Below, in pieces: positions 26,350 to 35,922 of a DNA stretch of 64,000 bases. This DNA is from Bibersteinia trehalosi (lineage in GTDB: Bacteria > Pseudomonadota > Gammaproteobacteria > Enterobacterales > Pasteurellaceae), in the NCBI RefSeq assembly GCF_004346205.1, contig NZ_SMAM01000009.1:1-64000 (forward strand), read 5' to 3'. The notes beneath the pieces are model-generated. The model had not been told where the DNA came from. It saw only the letters and a list, made by a program, of their open reading frames with translations, and made no database searches. Both the position numbers and the translations under genes were made by a program. Each line of letters starts with the position of its first letter. Position 1 is the first letter of the stretch.

Positions 26350-26709
26350 CTATTCCCTCACCGACTGAATATGCAACCAAATCGCTTCAATCACACTGTC
26401 AATCTCTGTCATCAATTGGTAATTATCAAATCGAAGAACGGTTAAACCAAGTGATGCCAATTCCGCATCTCGGATTTTATCATTTGCCCGATGTTCAGGC
26501 TCATAATGTTGCCCACCGTCTAACTCAACCACTAATTTCGCTTTCGGACAGTAGAAATCGACAATATAGCTTAACAACGGTTTCTGCCGATAAAAACGAA
26601 CACCCAGTTGATCACTCCGAATACGATACCAAAGCCGTCTCTCCGCCTCAGTTTGTGCCGTTCGCAATTTCTGCGAGTTCGGTTTTAGCGATTTGACATA
26701 AGGTTTCAT
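26350..26709 (-). CDS. DUF559 (Vsr-like) endonuclease-domain protein
   Basis: 119 residues. QTEAERRLWYRIRSDQLGVRFYRQ and the PD-(D/E)XK core IVDFYCPKAKLVVELDGGQH with LRFDNYQ are the DUF559 signature; the Asp of VDF and the Glu of VELDG are the expected metal ligands. Proteins of this family are small nuclease domains related to Vsr; their cellular role is mostly unknown. A USS lies in the 32-bp gap after the upstream YhcG gene. No good ribosome site is seen before ATG 26709. Confidence 0.85.
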   Translation of the reverse strand: MKPYVKSLKPNSQKLRTAQTEAERRLWYRIRSDQLGVRFYRQKPLLSYIVDFYCPKAKLVVELDGGQHYEPEHRANDKIRDAELASLGLTVLRFDNYQLMTEIDSVIEAIWLHIQSVRE

Positions 26710-26741
26710 TTTGCAACATTTCCGCTGATTTTAACCGCTTG

Positions 26742-27776
26742 CTATTTTACCAAAAACCGCTCTTTCGCCCTTTCCACCGCCAAATGCAACCGTTGTTCCA
26801 ATATCGCTTTACTCGGCAACACGGTCATATATTCTGCAATATGAATATCAGAATTTTTCAAATCTAGTAGTTCCACTTGTTCCTGCTTTTTGCCGGTGCA
26901 GAGAATAATCCCAAGCGGTGGGTTTTCGTCTGCTTCTTGCTCGTGTTTCGCCAGCCACGCCAAATAGAGTTCCATTTGACTTTTGTGGGAATGTTTGAAG
27001 CTTTCGGTTTTCAGCTCAATCGCAATCAGGCGTTTGAGTTTACGATTGTAAAACAGCAGATCGATATAGAAATCATCGTTATCAATCTGAATCCGTTTTT
27101 GGCGGGCGATAAAGGTAAAACCAGCCCCAAGTTCCAGTAAAAACTGTTCGATCTCTCGTAAAATCGCATCTTCGAGATTACGCTCCATATAACGGTCGTT
27201 AAGATCGAGAAAATCCAAAATATAGGGATCTTTCAACACCATTGACTGATTATATTCGCCTTTTTCACGTAGCAAACTCAATTCAGCGATAATGGTTTCA
27301 TCGGGCTTTTTGGAAATTGCCGTGCGTTCAAACAATAATGAGCCAATGCGATCATCAAGGGTTCGTACAGACCAGCGTTCCTGTGCTGCCATTGTGGCAT
27401 AGAACTCTCGCTTGATTGGTTCATCAATCGCAATAATTAGTTTAAAATGCGACCAACTCAATTGTGCACACAGTGTATGCACAATTTCCAAATTAGGGAA
27501 AGTTGCAGCAAATTGCATCGTATAATTTAAATGGCGTTTACTCCAACCTTTACCAAATTGCTCCGTCAGACTTTGAGCAAGATTTTTCACCACTTCTTGC
27601 CCATATTCCGCACGTTCACCCTGTAAAATATAGTCATTGATCCGTTTGCCGATATGCCAATAAAGCAAGGTTAATTCTGCATTGACCGCAACAGTCATTC
27701 GTTGCTTACTCGATTGAATGAGTTGTGAAATTTCATTCACAAATTCAGCCGAATTCTCTGCTATTACTGTCTTCAT
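26742..27776 (-). CDS. PDDEXK nuclease-domain protein, YhcG/DUF1016 type
   Basis: 344 residues. The N-terminal DUF1016 half includes MTVAVNAELTLLYWHIGKRI and GQEVVKNLAQSLTEQFGKGWS with LSWSHFKLII. The C-terminal nuclease half has DDFYIDLLFYNRKLKRLIAIELK, giving the D...E-x-K catalytic set. Such proteins are frequent accessory genes near restriction and other defence loci. AGGAG sits 6 nt before ATG 27776. A 31-bp fragment of its 3' end is duplicated at 26071. Confidence 0.88.
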   Translation of the reverse strand: MKTVIAENSAEFVNEISQLIQSSKQRMTVAVNAELTLLYWHIGKRINDYILQGERAEYGQEVVKNLAQSLTEQFGKGWSKRHLNYTMQFAATFPNLEIVHTLCAQLSWSHFKLIIAIDEPIKREFYATMAAQERWSVRTLDDRIGSLLFERTAISKKPDETIIAELSLLREKGEYNQSMVLKDPYILDFLDLNDRYMERNLEDAILREIEQFLLELGAGFTFIARQKRIQIDNDDFYIDLLFYNRKLKRLIAIELKTESFKHSHKSQMELYLAWLAKHEQEADENPPLGIILCTGKKQEQVELLDLKNSDIHIAEYMTVLPSKAILEQRLHLAVERAKERFLVK

Positions 27777-27818
27777 TATTGGCTCCTTTGCAAAATTTCC
27801 GCTAAATCCAACCGCTTG

Positions 27819-28082
27819 TTAGCCGAAAATACCCTCTAATTCAGCCAAATCCAGCACGACTTTTTCGCCTTCGATCAGCAATGCCGGAATGCCGATATAG
27901 CCGTTGGTTTTGGCGTTATCGAAGGCGGAATGCGTGTCTCGCAGTTTCAAAAATGGTTTAAGTGTTGAGCCGCCTTTGGTGATGTCGCACGCTTCATATT
28001 CAATGCCTAAGCGGTCTAGTTCTGCCACAAATGGAGCGGTATCAGGACACCAATGGGCGAAGTATAAAATGGGTTTTCTCAT
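27819..28082 (-). CDS. Glutaredoxin-like protein
   Basis: About 87 residues with a thioredoxin-like beta-alpha-beta start (KPILYFAHWCPDTAPFVAEL) and the cis-Pro region GYIGIPALLIEGE. The active site reads CPDT, so it has a single cysteine like monothiol glutaredoxins and not the CPYC of GrxA. Reduction of a small thiol substrate, or Fe-S handling, is possible. I start at ATG 28082 (GAGG 5 nt upstream); an ATG at 28097 would add five residues. A similar small gene is found between glyQ and glyS in H. influenzae, as far as I recall. Confidence 0.75.
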   Translation of the reverse strand: MRKPILYFAHWCPDTAPFVAELDRLGIEYEACDITKGGSTLKPFLKLRDTHSAFDNAKTNGYIGIPALLIEGEKVVLDLAELEGIFG

Positions 28083-28100
28083 TATTGCCTCATTCAAATT

Positions 28101-28138
28101 CCCCCTCTTTGAAAAAGAGGGGGCTAGGGGGAGATTTT
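28101..28138. repeat. Single copy of the CCCCTCTTT palindromic repeat
   Basis: CCCCCTCTTTGAAAAAGAGG plus GGGCTAGGGGGAGATTTT is the same unit as the arms of the element at 26141-26325, here alone. It spans the last two bases of the glyQ stop codon region and the gap to the glutaredoxin gene. Its inner hairpin could act as the glyQ terminator or processing site. Confidence 0.75.
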
Positions 28139-29042
28139 ACTTACAACCTGGGAATCCCAACGCTTCACGGCTGGCATAGTACGCTTCGGCAACGCCTTTG
28201 GTTAAGGCACGAATACGTAAAATGTAGCGTTGGCGTTCAGTTACTGAGATTGCTTTACGAGCATCTAATAAGTTAAAGCTGTGAGCCGCTTTTAAAATGC
28301 GTTCGTACGCAGGCAATGGAAGCGGTTTTTCTAGTTCTAATAACGCTTTGGCTTCTTTTTCGTATTGTTCAAAGCATTGGAATAAGAAGTCCACATCGGC
28401 GTATTCAAAGTTGTAAGTAGATTGTTCCACTTCGTTTTGATGGAACACGTCGCCATAGGTGGTTTTGCCTAGTGGACCGTCTGACCAAACCAAATCATAT
28501 ACGCTGTCCACGCCTTGAATATACATCGCTAAACGTTCTAAGCCGTAGGTGATTTCGCCTGTTACTGGTTTACATTCTAAGCCACCGACTTGTTGGAAGT
28601 AGGTAAATTGGGTCACTTCCATGCCGTTTAGCCATACTTCCCAGCCTAAGCCCCACGCACCTAATGTTGGGTTTTCCCAGTTGTCTTCCACAAAGCGAAT
28701 GTCGTTTTGGGTTGGGTCAAAGCCAAGCATTTTGAGGCTATCTAAATAAAGTTCTTGAATGTTGTCTGGGGACGGTTTGATCACCACTTGGAATTGGTAG
28801 TAGTGTTGTAAACGGTTTGGGTTTTCACCATAGCGGCCGTCTGTTGGGCGGCGAGATGGTTGCACATAAGCAAACGCCATCGGTTCTGGGCCTAATGCGC
28901 GTAAGCAAGTCATCGGGTGAGAGGTACCTGCACCCACTTCCATATCAAATGGTTGAACGACTGTTGCCCCTTGTTGTGCCCAGTAATCTTGAAGGGCTAA
29001 GATCATTCCCTGAAAGGTTTTTACATTGAATTTTGCTGACAT
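28137..29042 (-). CDS. glyQ: Glycyl-tRNA synthetase alpha subunit
   Basis: About 301 residues, the usual length, beginning [25 protein letters not shown]. Class II synthetase blocks are clear: [51 protein letters not shown] and [13 protein letters not shown] use ATG 29042; a longer reading to 29120 would include the USS-containing leader. It is separated from glyS by accessory genes. Confidence 0.97.
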   Translation of the reverse strand: MSAKFNVKTFQGMILALQDYWAQQGATVVQPFDMEVGAGTSHPMTCLRALGPEPMAFAYVQPSRRPTDGRYGENPNRLQHYYQFQVVIKPSPDNIQELYLDSLKMLGFDPTQNDIRFVEDNWENPTLGAWGLGWEVWLNGMEVTQFTYFQQVGGLECKPVTGEITYGLERLAMYIQGVDSVYDLVWSDGPLGKTTYGDVFHQNEVEQSTYNFEYADVDFLFQCFEQYEKEAKALLELEKPLPLPAYERILKAAHSFNLLDARKAISVTERQRYILRIRALTKGVAEAYYASREALGFPGCK

Positions 29043-29128
29043 TGTTCTTTCTCTAAATTTGTAGTCAAAAATGACGTTATTATAGCGTGCAAGCGGTTGT
29101 AATGGGGGAATTTTTTGCAAAAAGATGA

Positions 29129-29154
29129 AAAAGGCTCTGCTAAACAGAGCCTTT
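29129..29154 (-). terminator. bioY terminator
   Basis: AAAGGCTCTG / CAGAGCCTTT with a CTAAA loop lies 8 nt after the bioY stop on the minus strand and is followed there by CTTTTTC. It separates bioY from glyQ. Confidence 0.85.
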
Positions 29155-29161
29155 AAAAAGA

Positions 29162-29728
29162 TTAGAGTTTTGAGAAAAATTTATAGCTTGGTGACACAAG
29201 CAGGCTTGCTAAAGCGGCTTTAATCACACCACCTAAAATAAATGGATAAAGCCCCAATTCTAATACTTTACCTTCCGGTACAAAGAATGAAAGCTGTGCT
29301 AAGCCAAAAGCGAAAGTAATAATGCTGGCAAGTAACGCAACTGCTACGCTTTTCCAGAATGAGCTTAACACGCCTTTATCGCTAAAATAACCCAACACAT
29401 ATGCCGTTGGAATATAGCCCCACAAGTAGCCCCCACTTGGGCCAAATAGAGTTTGAACACCCGCACCACCGTTAGCAAAGACAGGTAAGCCGATAGCTCC
29501 TTCAAATAAATACATTAATACAGCAGCCGTGCCTGCTTTACGTCCTAATGCAAAGCCAACCACAGTGAGAGCTAGAGTTTGCCCTGTAATCGGCACAGGA
29601 TACATCGGCACAGCAATTTGTGCGAAGATAGCAATTAAATTTGCGCCAATTAAGGTTTTCAGCCAAAAAGCCACAATGCGGTTAGCCTCTAACCAGCGTT
29701 TTGTTTGAGTAAGTTGTGTAGTAAACAT
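29162..29728 (-). CDS. bioY: Biotin transporter BioY
   Basis: 188 residues with about six membrane helices. BioY signature parts: [22 protein letters not shown] near the start and [20 protein letters not shown] in the middle, ending in [18 protein letters not shown]. It is the substrate-binding S component of an ECF-type biotin importer. No bioM/bioN genes are near, so it may act alone or use a shared energising module. AGGAG precedes ATG. Confidence 0.94.
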   Translation of the reverse strand: MFTTQLTQTKRWLEANRIVAFWLKTLIGANLIAIFAQIAVPMYPVPITGQTLALTVVGFALGRKAGTAAVLMYLFEGAIGLPVFANGGAGVQTLFGPSGGYLWGYIPTAYVLGYFSDKGVLSSFWKSVAVALLASIITFAFGLAQLSFFVPEGKVLELGLYPFILGGVIKAALASLLVSPSYKFFSKL

Positions 29729-29811
29729 TGTATTTTCTCCTTTGTGAATAAAAAAGAGTGCGTATTATAATAGTATGTATTTATAGGTTAAATTAGAAAT
29801 TTTAGGGCAAA

Positions 29812-30558
29812 ATGACACTTGCACTTATTTATGCCGATGAAGGTTGTAGCTCTGTCGGTATAGAATCTTTAATTATCGGGGTTCAACAGCATCTTGGGCT
29901 TTATGCTGAAACCATTAATGCGGAGCAAATCTTACGTAGTGGTCTGACCAATGCAGAGCTTTTTATTATCCCCGGAGGGCGTGATTTGCCCTATTGTGCC
30001 AAATTAAACGGCAGAGGTAACCAGCTAATTCGAAACTTTGTTGCCCATGGAGGCTATTATGTCGGTATTTGTGCTGGTGCTTATTATGCTTGCTCCGCTT
30101 TAGATTTTCGAGGAGATGGCTACCGCATTCAAGGTATGCGCGAATTGGCATTTTTTGATGGCACGGCTATCGGTAGTTTGCCACAGCTCACGCAAGGGAA
30201 ATATTATGATGAAAGCCTAAAAAGCAAGGCGATTACCTCATTATCTCTAGTTGGCGGCAAAAAAATCCCTGCTTATTATCATGGGGGCTGCACTTTTTTA
30301 CCCAATAACACTGCATCATTTGAGCCCATTGCATACTATGCAGATAATAGCCTTGCCGTGCTTACAGGGACGTTTGGCCAAGGAAATTATCTACTTTCAG
30401 GGATACATTTTGAACTCCAAGCGCAAACGTATCAAACGCAAATCGTCAATATTTGCCGAGATGAGCAGCAAAAACAGCAAGAACAGCAAATTTGCCACTA
30501 TTTTGATCAAAAATATGGTGTTCCGATTTGGCAAGCTATCCAAAAAGGATTAAAGTAA
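29812..30558 (+). CDS. Free-standing BPL_N (glutamine amidotransferase-like) protein
   Basis: 248 residues. LALIYADEGCSSVGIESLI, then ELFIIPGGRDLPYCAKL and YVGICAGAYYAC match the class I glutamine amidotransferase-like fold found at the N-terminus of eukaryotic biotin-protein ligases (BPL_N, PF09825). The nucleophile-elbow Cys is present in GICAGAYY. No ligase domain follows. It is divergent from bioY across 83 bp, which supports a biotin-related job, but the reaction is unknown. It has AGGG before ATG. Confidence 0.82.
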   Translation: MTLALIYADEGCSSVGIESLIIGVQQHLGLYAETINAEQILRSGLTNAELFIIPGGRDLPYCAKLNGRGNQLIRNFVAHGGYYVGICAGAYYACSALDFRGDGYRIQGMRELAFFDGTAIGSLPQLTQGKYYDESLKSKAITSLSLVGGKKIPAYYHGGCTFLPNNTASFEPIAYYADNSLAVLTGTFGQGNYLLSGIHFELQAQTYQTQIVNICRDEQQKQQEQQICHYFDQKYGVPIWQAIQKGLK

Positions 30559-30588
30559 CACCATGATGATTAGACAGGGAGAAATCTC

Positions 30589-31803
30589 ATGAACATGCCA
30601 TTCTGCTTACCTGAACACATTACGCCAGAAATCTTTTTGCGAGATTATTGGCAAAAACGACCGCTTGTTATCAAAGGCGGTTTACCACAAATCGTCGGGT
30701 TATTTGAGCCCCAAGATATTATTGAACTTGCACAGGAAGAAGAGGTTTCTGCCCGATTGATTAAAACACTTCAGACAGATGACGGCGAGAAATGGACATT
30801 AAAACGCAGTCCATTGGAAGCCACAGATTTTGAAAATTTGCCTGAGCACTGGTCGGTACTGGTGCAAAACTTAGAACAGTGGTCATCTGAACTTGGTGCA
30901 TTATGGCAAGCTTTCAGCTTTATTCCACAATGGCAACGCGATGATATTATGGTCTCTTTTGCCCCAAAAGGTGGTTCGGTTGGCAAGCATTATGATGAGT
31001 ATGATGTCTTTTTAGTGCAAGGCTACGGGCATCGCCGTTGGCAGCTTGGTAAATGGTGTGATCCAAGCACTGAATTTAAACCTAATCAGCCAATCCGCAT
31101 TTTTGATGATATGGGCGAATTAGTGCTTGATGAAGTGATGGCCCCCGGAGACGTGCTTTATGTGCCATCACGAATGGCTCATTACGGCATTGCCGAAGAT
31201 GATTGCTTAACTTTCTCCTTTGGTTTACGCTTCCCAAATGCGGCAGACTTGTTGGAAAATATTTGTAAAACAATTGAACACCAAGGCGAGGCAATTAATA
31301 ATTCACAATTTAATATTCCGTTTCGCCTCTCGCCACATGTGCAACCAAATGCGTGGCTTGATCCAAAAATGGTAGCGAATTTCAAATTGCAGTTGATTAA
31401 CTTATTACAAACATCGGAGCAATTTGATGAAATTCTCACCCATAGCGTTGCAACCGCAGTAAGTTCTCGTCGCTACGAGCAATTAACCGAAGAAAGCGAA
31501 TACTATCCAGATGAGGTGCAAGAAGTGCTTGAAGCGGGCGGTTGGATACAACAAGATGCGAATGTAAAAATCCTTTATACAGAAAATCCATTACGCGTAT
31601 ATGTAAATGGCGAATGGATTGATGAATTAAGCGACACAGAAGCAGAATTGTTAATCCGCATTGCTAATGGTGATATGATTTCATGGAACAAAATCGCTTC
31701 ATTTGCCACCAAAATTGGCGGGCAAGACAGCCTAGAATTGTTACTCGATAGCTTATGTGACTGGTTAGACAGTGGCTGGCTGATCCTAGAAGAAGGTGAA
31801 TAA
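30589..31803 (+). CDS. roxA: Ribosomal protein uL16 arginine hydroxylase (RoxA/YcfD)
   Basis: 404 residues. An N-terminal JmjC cupin with SVGKHYDEYDVFLVQGYGHR (His-x-Asp iron ligands), the third His in PSRMAHYGIAEDD, is followed by a dimerisation and winged-helix C-terminal region. It is the 2-oxoglutarate/Fe(II) oxygenase that hydroxylates an arginine in L16. The length and the LPEHITPEIFLRDYWQKRPL opening fit RoxA. The start is ATG 30589 with GGGAG upstream. It is likely co-transcribed with the BPL_N gene (30-bp gap). Confidence 0.92.
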   Translation: MNMPFCLPEHITPEIFLRDYWQKRPLVIKGGLPQIVGLFEPQDIIELAQEEEVSARLIKTLQTDDGEKWTLKRSPLEATDFENLPEHWSVLVQNLEQWSSELGALWQAFSFIPQWQRDDIMVSFAPKGGSVGKHYDEYDVFLVQGYGHRRWQLGKWCDPSTEFKPNQPIRIFDDMGELVLDEVMAPGDVLYVPSRMAHYGIAEDDCLTFSFGLRFPNAADLLENICKTIEHQGEAINNSQFNIPFRLSPHVQPNAWLDPKMVANFKLQLINLLQTSEQFDEILTHSVATAVSSRRYEQLTEESEYYPDEVQEVLEAGGWIQQDANVKILYTENPLRVYVNGEWIDELSDTEAELLIRIANGDMISWNKIASFATKIGGQDSLELLLDSLCDWLDSGWLILEEGE

Positions 31804-31808
31804 AAGAC

Positions 31809-31842
31809 AAAGAGCAGTTCATACACGAACTGCTCTTTAATA
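31809..31842. terminator. Bidirectional terminator
   Basis: AAAGAGCAGTTC / GAACTGCTCTTT with an ATACAC loop lies between the convergent roxA and DUF1523 genes, 5 nt after the roxA stop. Confidence 0.85.
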
Positions 31843-32379
31843 TTATTTGCTGCTATCAAACCAACCACGAATAAGTTGTACTGATAAGAAGAAGGTTAAA
31901 GCTAACAGCGCATATAAAATATAGCTAACCCAAGGCCGTGATGGGCTGGTTGCGTCTTCTACTGGCTGAATAGAAACAATATTTCGGAATTCATTTAACC
32001 AGTTGATCCGCCAACCATAATATTTGATTTCAACTAATTTCTGTTCATTTGCATAAGCTTGCGCTTTTGCTTGGATATCTGCAGAGCCAAATTTGAAATA
32101 TGGCGGTAAGCCCCAGCCTGTATCTTCATTGCGATAAACCATCACTTTTTCTTTACTTTCATCTGGGCGCTTTGTGAATAAGAAATAGACATCTCGTACT
32201 TCACCATCGGCTGGGTTGGCTTTACTAATTACACCGTCTTTATCCATACGGCGCACTTCCATCCCTGTCACCATCGTTGTTTCATAACTGGGCATTGCGT
32301 AATTCACTGCACCAATCAGCACAATATGTAAAGAAAGGGTCACTAAGATCAAAAAGTATTTAACCATTGCTCTCATCAT
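31843..32379 (-). CDS. DUF1523 family membrane protein
   Basis: 178 residues. One N-terminal membrane helix (VKYFLILVTLSLHIVLIGAV) and one near the C-terminus (YILYALLALTFFLSVQLI) flank a periplasmic domain with TTMVTGMEVRRMDKDG, VYFLFTKRPDESKEKVMVYR and YYGWRINWLNEFRNIVSI. This is the DUF1523 pattern; function unknown. AAGGAG lies immediately before ATG ATG at 32379, so the second or third Met could also start. Confidence 0.85.
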   Translation of the reverse strand: MMRAMVKYFLILVTLSLHIVLIGAVNYAMPSYETTMVTGMEVRRMDKDGVISKANPADGEVRDVYFLFTKRPDESKEKVMVYRNEDTGWGLPPYFKFGSADIQAKAQAYANEQKLVEIKYYGWRINWLNEFRNIVSIQPVEDATSPSRPWVSYILYALLALTFFLSVQLIRGWFDSSK

Positions 32380-32394
32380 TTTCTCCTTATAAAG

Positions 32395-33192
32395 TTATCC
32401 CACAAGCGGTCGAATTTTAAATAAATTCTGCACATTTTGTGTAGTAATTCGTGCAAATTCTGCCACAGAAACGCCTTTAAGGGTAGCCACATATTCACAG
32501 ACTTCACGCACATAAGCAGGCTGATTTGGCTTGCCACGATATGGAATAGGCGCAAGATATGGTGAATCAGTCTCAACTAACAGACGATCAAGTGGCACTT
32601 GCCGCACGACTTCACGCAACTCTTCAGCATTGCGGAATGTAATAATGCCTGAAATGGAAATATAAAAACCAATATCCATCGCACGTTTCGCCATTGCCCA
32701 GTCTTCGGTAAAGCAGTGCAACACCCCGCCACATTTTTCTGCATTGCCATGTTCTAAAATCGTCATCGTATCTTCTCTTGCTGAACGCGTATGAATAATC
32801 AATGGCTTATTCACTTTGTTGGCTATTTCCACTTGCTGAGCAAAGAGATCTTGCTGTAGCGCTTTGGTTTCCGGCGTGTAATGATAATCTAACCCCGTTT
32901 CCCCCACGGCGACTACGCGTGGATCTTGTGTAAATTGCAGTAGTTTATCGTACTCAAAGGGTTCATCTGTCACATTGAGTGGGTGAACGCCACAAGAGAG
33001 ATAGACTTCCGAACGATGAGCAGTGAGCTGCTTCATCGCTTCAAATCGCCCAATTGTGGTACAAATTGAAATCATCTGTTGCACACCTCGAGCTTTGGCA
33101 TTTTCTATGACCTCATCCACATTTTTATGACGTGTTTCATAATCTAAAGAATCTAAATGACAATGGCTGTCAATAATATGTAAATTGTCCAT
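32395..33192 (-). CDS. TatD-family metal-dependent hydrolase (YcfH type)
   Basis: 265 residues with the TIM-barrel amidohydrolase set: [50 protein letters not shown] and [12 protein letters not shown]. These supply the His and Asp ligands of a two-metal site. It matches the YcfH branch, thought to be a DNase or D-aminoacyl-tRNA-type hydrolase. It runs into the DUF1523 gene after 15 nt. A USS lies at its 3' end. Confidence 0.93.
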   Translation of the reverse strand: MDNLHIIDSHCHLDSLDYETRHKNVDEVIENAKARGVQQMISICTTIGRFEAMKQLTAHRSEVYLSCGVHPLNVTDEPFEYDKLLQFTQDPRVVAVGETGLDYHYTPETKALQQDLFAQQVEIANKVNKPLIIHTRSAREDTMTILEHGNAEKCGGVLHCFTEDWAMAKRAMDIGFYISISGIITFRNAEELREVVRQVPLDRLLVETDSPYLAPIPYRGKPNQPAYVREVCEYVATLKGVSVAEFARITTQNVQNLFKIRPLVG

Positions 33193-33235
33193 ATTTTCCT
33201 TTGTAAAAAATTTATCTAAATCAAGCGCTTGTTAG

Positions 33236-33290
33236 AGCGTGTCGATGTTTCAAATGGAGTAGTGTTGTCGCTTAAATATCGACACGCCCT
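33236..33290. repeat. Short inverted-repeat element between tatD and epmA
   Basis: The 10-bp arms GCGTGTCGAT (33237-33246) and ATCGACACGC (33278-33287) bracket a 31-bp core that itself holds GTCGCT/AGCGAC-like pieces. On the minus strand the element begins immediately after the epmA TAG. It could be a terminator without a T-run, or a small dispersed repeat or insertion-element end. Nothing else is visible in the 96-bp gap. Confidence 0.6.
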
Positions 33291-34272
33291 AAGCTCGCTC
33301 TACCCCAAACGCCATCACTTCTTCAATGCGTTTGGCATTTAACGCAATCATAATTAAACGATCAACCCCTAAAGCGACCCCAGAGCAATTCGGAATACCC
33401 GCTTTGAGTGCCTGTAAAAAACGGCGATCCAGTTCTTGCGGCGGCAGCCCCATTTTTTCACGGTTAAGATTATCACTTTCAAACCGATGAAGCTGTTCCT
33501 TAGCATCGTCCAGTTCATGGAACCCATTCGCCAGCTCTAAGCCTTGATAGTAAAACTCAAAACGCTCAGCCACTCGATGATCTTCAGGGCTAATCTGCGC
33601 CAAAGCAGCCTGAGTAGCAGGAAAATGATATACCGCCGTTGGACGTTCTTTGCCAATATTTGGCTCAACAACTTCACTAAAAAGAAATTGCAACAGCGTA
33701 TCTCGCTCTTCTTCATCCTCACACTGCAGCCCATTTTCTCTGGCTTTCGCCACAAGCTGTTGGCGAGTTGCTGAAAGAGGATCTAAGCCAACATAGGTTT
33801 GAAATACAAATTGGTAGCTATAAGATTCTGCCGGCTCGCATTCTAAAATTTGCTGAAGCAAGTCATCCACTTCGTTAATTAAGCGGTACATATCAAAATG
33901 CGGGCGATACCATTCCAGCATCGTAAATTCAGGGTTATGACGGCTACCCGCCTCCTCATTACGAAAGACACGACACAGCTGAAAAATTGCGCCACTTCCT
34001 GCCGCAAGCAAGCGCTTCATATGGTACTCCGGGCTGGTAATCAAATGCAGTTGCTTCGCTTGATTTGCAAAAGGGGCGAGAAACGCCGTACTAAATGTAG
34101 AAAGGTGAATATCGGTTACTGAGAATTCGCTCATTGTTGGCGTTTCTACTTCTAAAACACCACGTTCGGTAAAAAATCGCCGAATATCTGCAATGATCGC
34201 TGCACGTTTAATTAAATTTTCAATCGTTGCTGAAGGCTGCCATGCTTGCTCTGCTGTTTGCAAATTTTCCAT
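33289..34272 (-). CDS. epmA: EF-P-lysine lysyltransferase
   Basis: 327 residues, a truncated class II lysyl-tRNA synthetase lacking the anticodon-binding domain. [58 protein letters not shown] and [15 protein letters not shown] are the class II motifs. It attaches (R)-beta-lysine to elongation factor P. Length and motif set fit EpmA (GenX/PoxA). USS copies occur just upstream. Confidence 0.95.
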   Translation of the reverse strand: MENLQTAEQAWQPSATIENLIKRAAIIADIRRFFTERGVLEVETPTMSEFSVTDIHLSTFSTAFLAPFANQAKQLHLITSPEYHMKRLLAAGSGAIFQLCRVFRNEEAGSRHNPEFTMLEWYRPHFDMYRLINEVDDLLQQILECEPAESYSYQFVFQTYVGLDPLSATRQQLVAKARENGLQCEDEEERDTLLQFLFSEVVEPNIGKERPTAVYHFPATQAALAQISPEDHRVAERFEFYYQGLELANGFHELDDAKEQLHRFESDNLNREKMGLPPQELDRRFLQALKAGIPNCSGVALGVDRLIMIALNAKRIEEVMAFGVERA

Positions 34273-34380
34273 AAAAACATACCGCTTGTAAAAAATGGTT
34301 ATTATACCTTAAGTCAAAACAATTTGACTGCGGAAAAAAGCTGAGTACCATTGCCGCATTATTTTTTATAAGGATCAGCT

Positions 34381-35868
34381 GTGCAATTTCTCTCAATCCT
34401 GCGCATTGTCGGTATTTTGGTAATGTGCTTTTCGTTTACTATGCTTGTCCCTGCCTTTGTCGCACTAATTTATGGCGATGGCGGAGGGCGCGCATTTGTC
34501 GAATCTTTTGTCCTGACACTCTTTATTGGCTCGGTATTGTGGTGGTTTTGTCGTAAAAATCGGCAAGAACTACGTTCCCGCGAAGGTTTTTTAATTGTTG
34601 TTTTATTTTGGGTGGTGCTAGGCTCACTCGGCGCAGTACCATTTATTATTTTGGAACAGCCAAATCTCAATGTTTCTGAGTCTATTTTTGAATCCTTTTC
34701 TGGGCTAACAACCACTGGCGCCACAGTTATTACCCAGCTAGATAGCCTACCAAAAGCCATTTTATTTTATCGCCAATTTCTACAATGGCTGGGCGGCATG
34801 GGGATCATCGTGCTAGCTGTGGCAATTATCCCCCTGCTCGGCATTGGCGGAATGCAGCTATATCGTGCTGAAATGCCAGGGCCACTCAAAGAGCAAAAAA
34901 TGCGTCCTCGTATTGCCGAAACAGCAAAAGCACTCTGGCTAATTTATCTCTCTCTAACAATTTTATGTGCAGGAGCATTTTGGCTGGCGGGTATGGATGT
35001 GTTTGATGCGATTTCACACAGCTTTGCCACAGTGGCAATTGGCGGATTCTCTACTCACGATGCAAGTATTGGCTACTTTAATAGCAATTTAATTAACTAT
35101 ATTACCGTCTTTTTCCTACTGGTTTCTTCCTGCAACTTTGCTCTGCATTTTGCGATTTTCGACCAAATGCGCGAAAAACAGAGCCGGAATAGTAAAACAA
35201 AAATTCTCGGTCTCTATTGGAAAGATTATGAATTTCGCTTTTTTATCACTATCCAACTTGCGTTATTTGCTATCTGCTTTGTAGTGTTATTAGCGCATAA
35301 CTATTTTGAAGGAGATACCGCAACAACGCTCTCACAGGCGATGTTCCAATCGGTGTCAATCTCAACCACTGCCGGCTTTACTACCAATGATTTCAGCAGT
35401 TTTCCCTCATTCCTACCGCTGTTACTGGTATTAGCCTCCTTTATTGGCGGTTGTGCCGGCTCAACTGGTGGTGGCTTAAAAATGTTCCGCGTACTATTAC
35501 TTTATTTACAAGGTAGACGAGAAATCCACCGCTTTATTCACCCTAATGTGATTCAACCGGTAAAATTAGGCAAACATGTTTTATCCGAGCGCATTGTTGA
35601 GGGCGTTTGGGCATTTTTCTCTGCCTATTTCTTTGTTTTCGTGGTGTGTTGGATTGCGAGCATTGCTTGCGGAATGGAAACTTTTGATGCACTCAATGCC
35701 GTGATCGCAAGCCTTAATAATCTCGGCCCTGCGCTCGGCACAGTAAGTAGCAACTTTACAAAAGTCCCAGATAGCGCCAAATGGGTACTAACTTTTGCAA
35801 TGGTATGTGGGCGTTTAGAAGTCTTTACACTCCTTGTAATATTAAGCCCAACTTTTTGGCGAGATTAA
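34381..35868 (+). CDS. trkH: Trk potassium uptake channel subunit
   Basis: 495 residues. Four pore loops are visible: FSGLTTTGATV, HSFATVAIGGFSTH, SISTTAGFTTNDF and IASLNNLGPALG, each with the filter glycine, in a multi-helix inner-membrane protein. It imports K+ together with the regulatory protein TrkA (not in the window). The start codon is GTG 34381 preceded by AAGGA. A terminator follows the stop. Confidence 0.95.
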   Translation: MQFLSILRIVGILVMCFSFTMLVPAFVALIYGDGGGRAFVESFVLTLFIGSVLWWFCRKNRQELRSREGFLIVVLFWVVLGSLGAVPFIILEQPNLNVSESIFESFSGLTTTGATVITQLDSLPKAILFYRQFLQWLGGMGIIVLAVAIIPLLGIGGMQLYRAEMPGPLKEQKMRPRIAETAKALWLIYLSLTILCAGAFWLAGMDVFDAISHSFATVAIGGFSTHDASIGYFNSNLINYITVFFLLVSSCNFALHFAIFDQMREKQSRNSKTKILGLYWKDYEFRFFITIQLALFAICFVVLLAHNYFEGDTATTLSQAMFQSVSISTTAGFTTNDFSSFPSFLPLLLVLASFIGGCAGSTGGGLKMFRVLLLYLQGRREIHRFIHPNVIQPVKLGKHVLSERIVEGVWAFFSAYFFVFVVCWIASIACGMETFDALNAVIASLNNLGPALGTVSSNFTKVPDSAKWVLTFAMVCGRLEVFTLLVILSPTFWRD

Positions 35869-35883
35869 AAAACGGGTCAAAAT

Positions 35884-35913
35884 AACGCCAGCATTAGTGC
35901 TGGCGTTATCTTT
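35884..35913 (+). terminator. trkH terminator
   Basis: AACGCCAGCA / TGCTGGCGTT with a TTAG loop is followed by ATCTTTC, 15 nt after the trkH stop. It may also serve the convergent gene at 35923. Confidence 0.85.
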
Positions 35914-35922
35914 CAAAGAGAA

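Noticed and set aside
25046-28097. glyQ-glyS insertion considered as a prophage or integrative element
   Set aside because: No integrase, phage structural genes or direct-repeat attachment sites were seen; it looks like stepwise gene gain with recombination scars.
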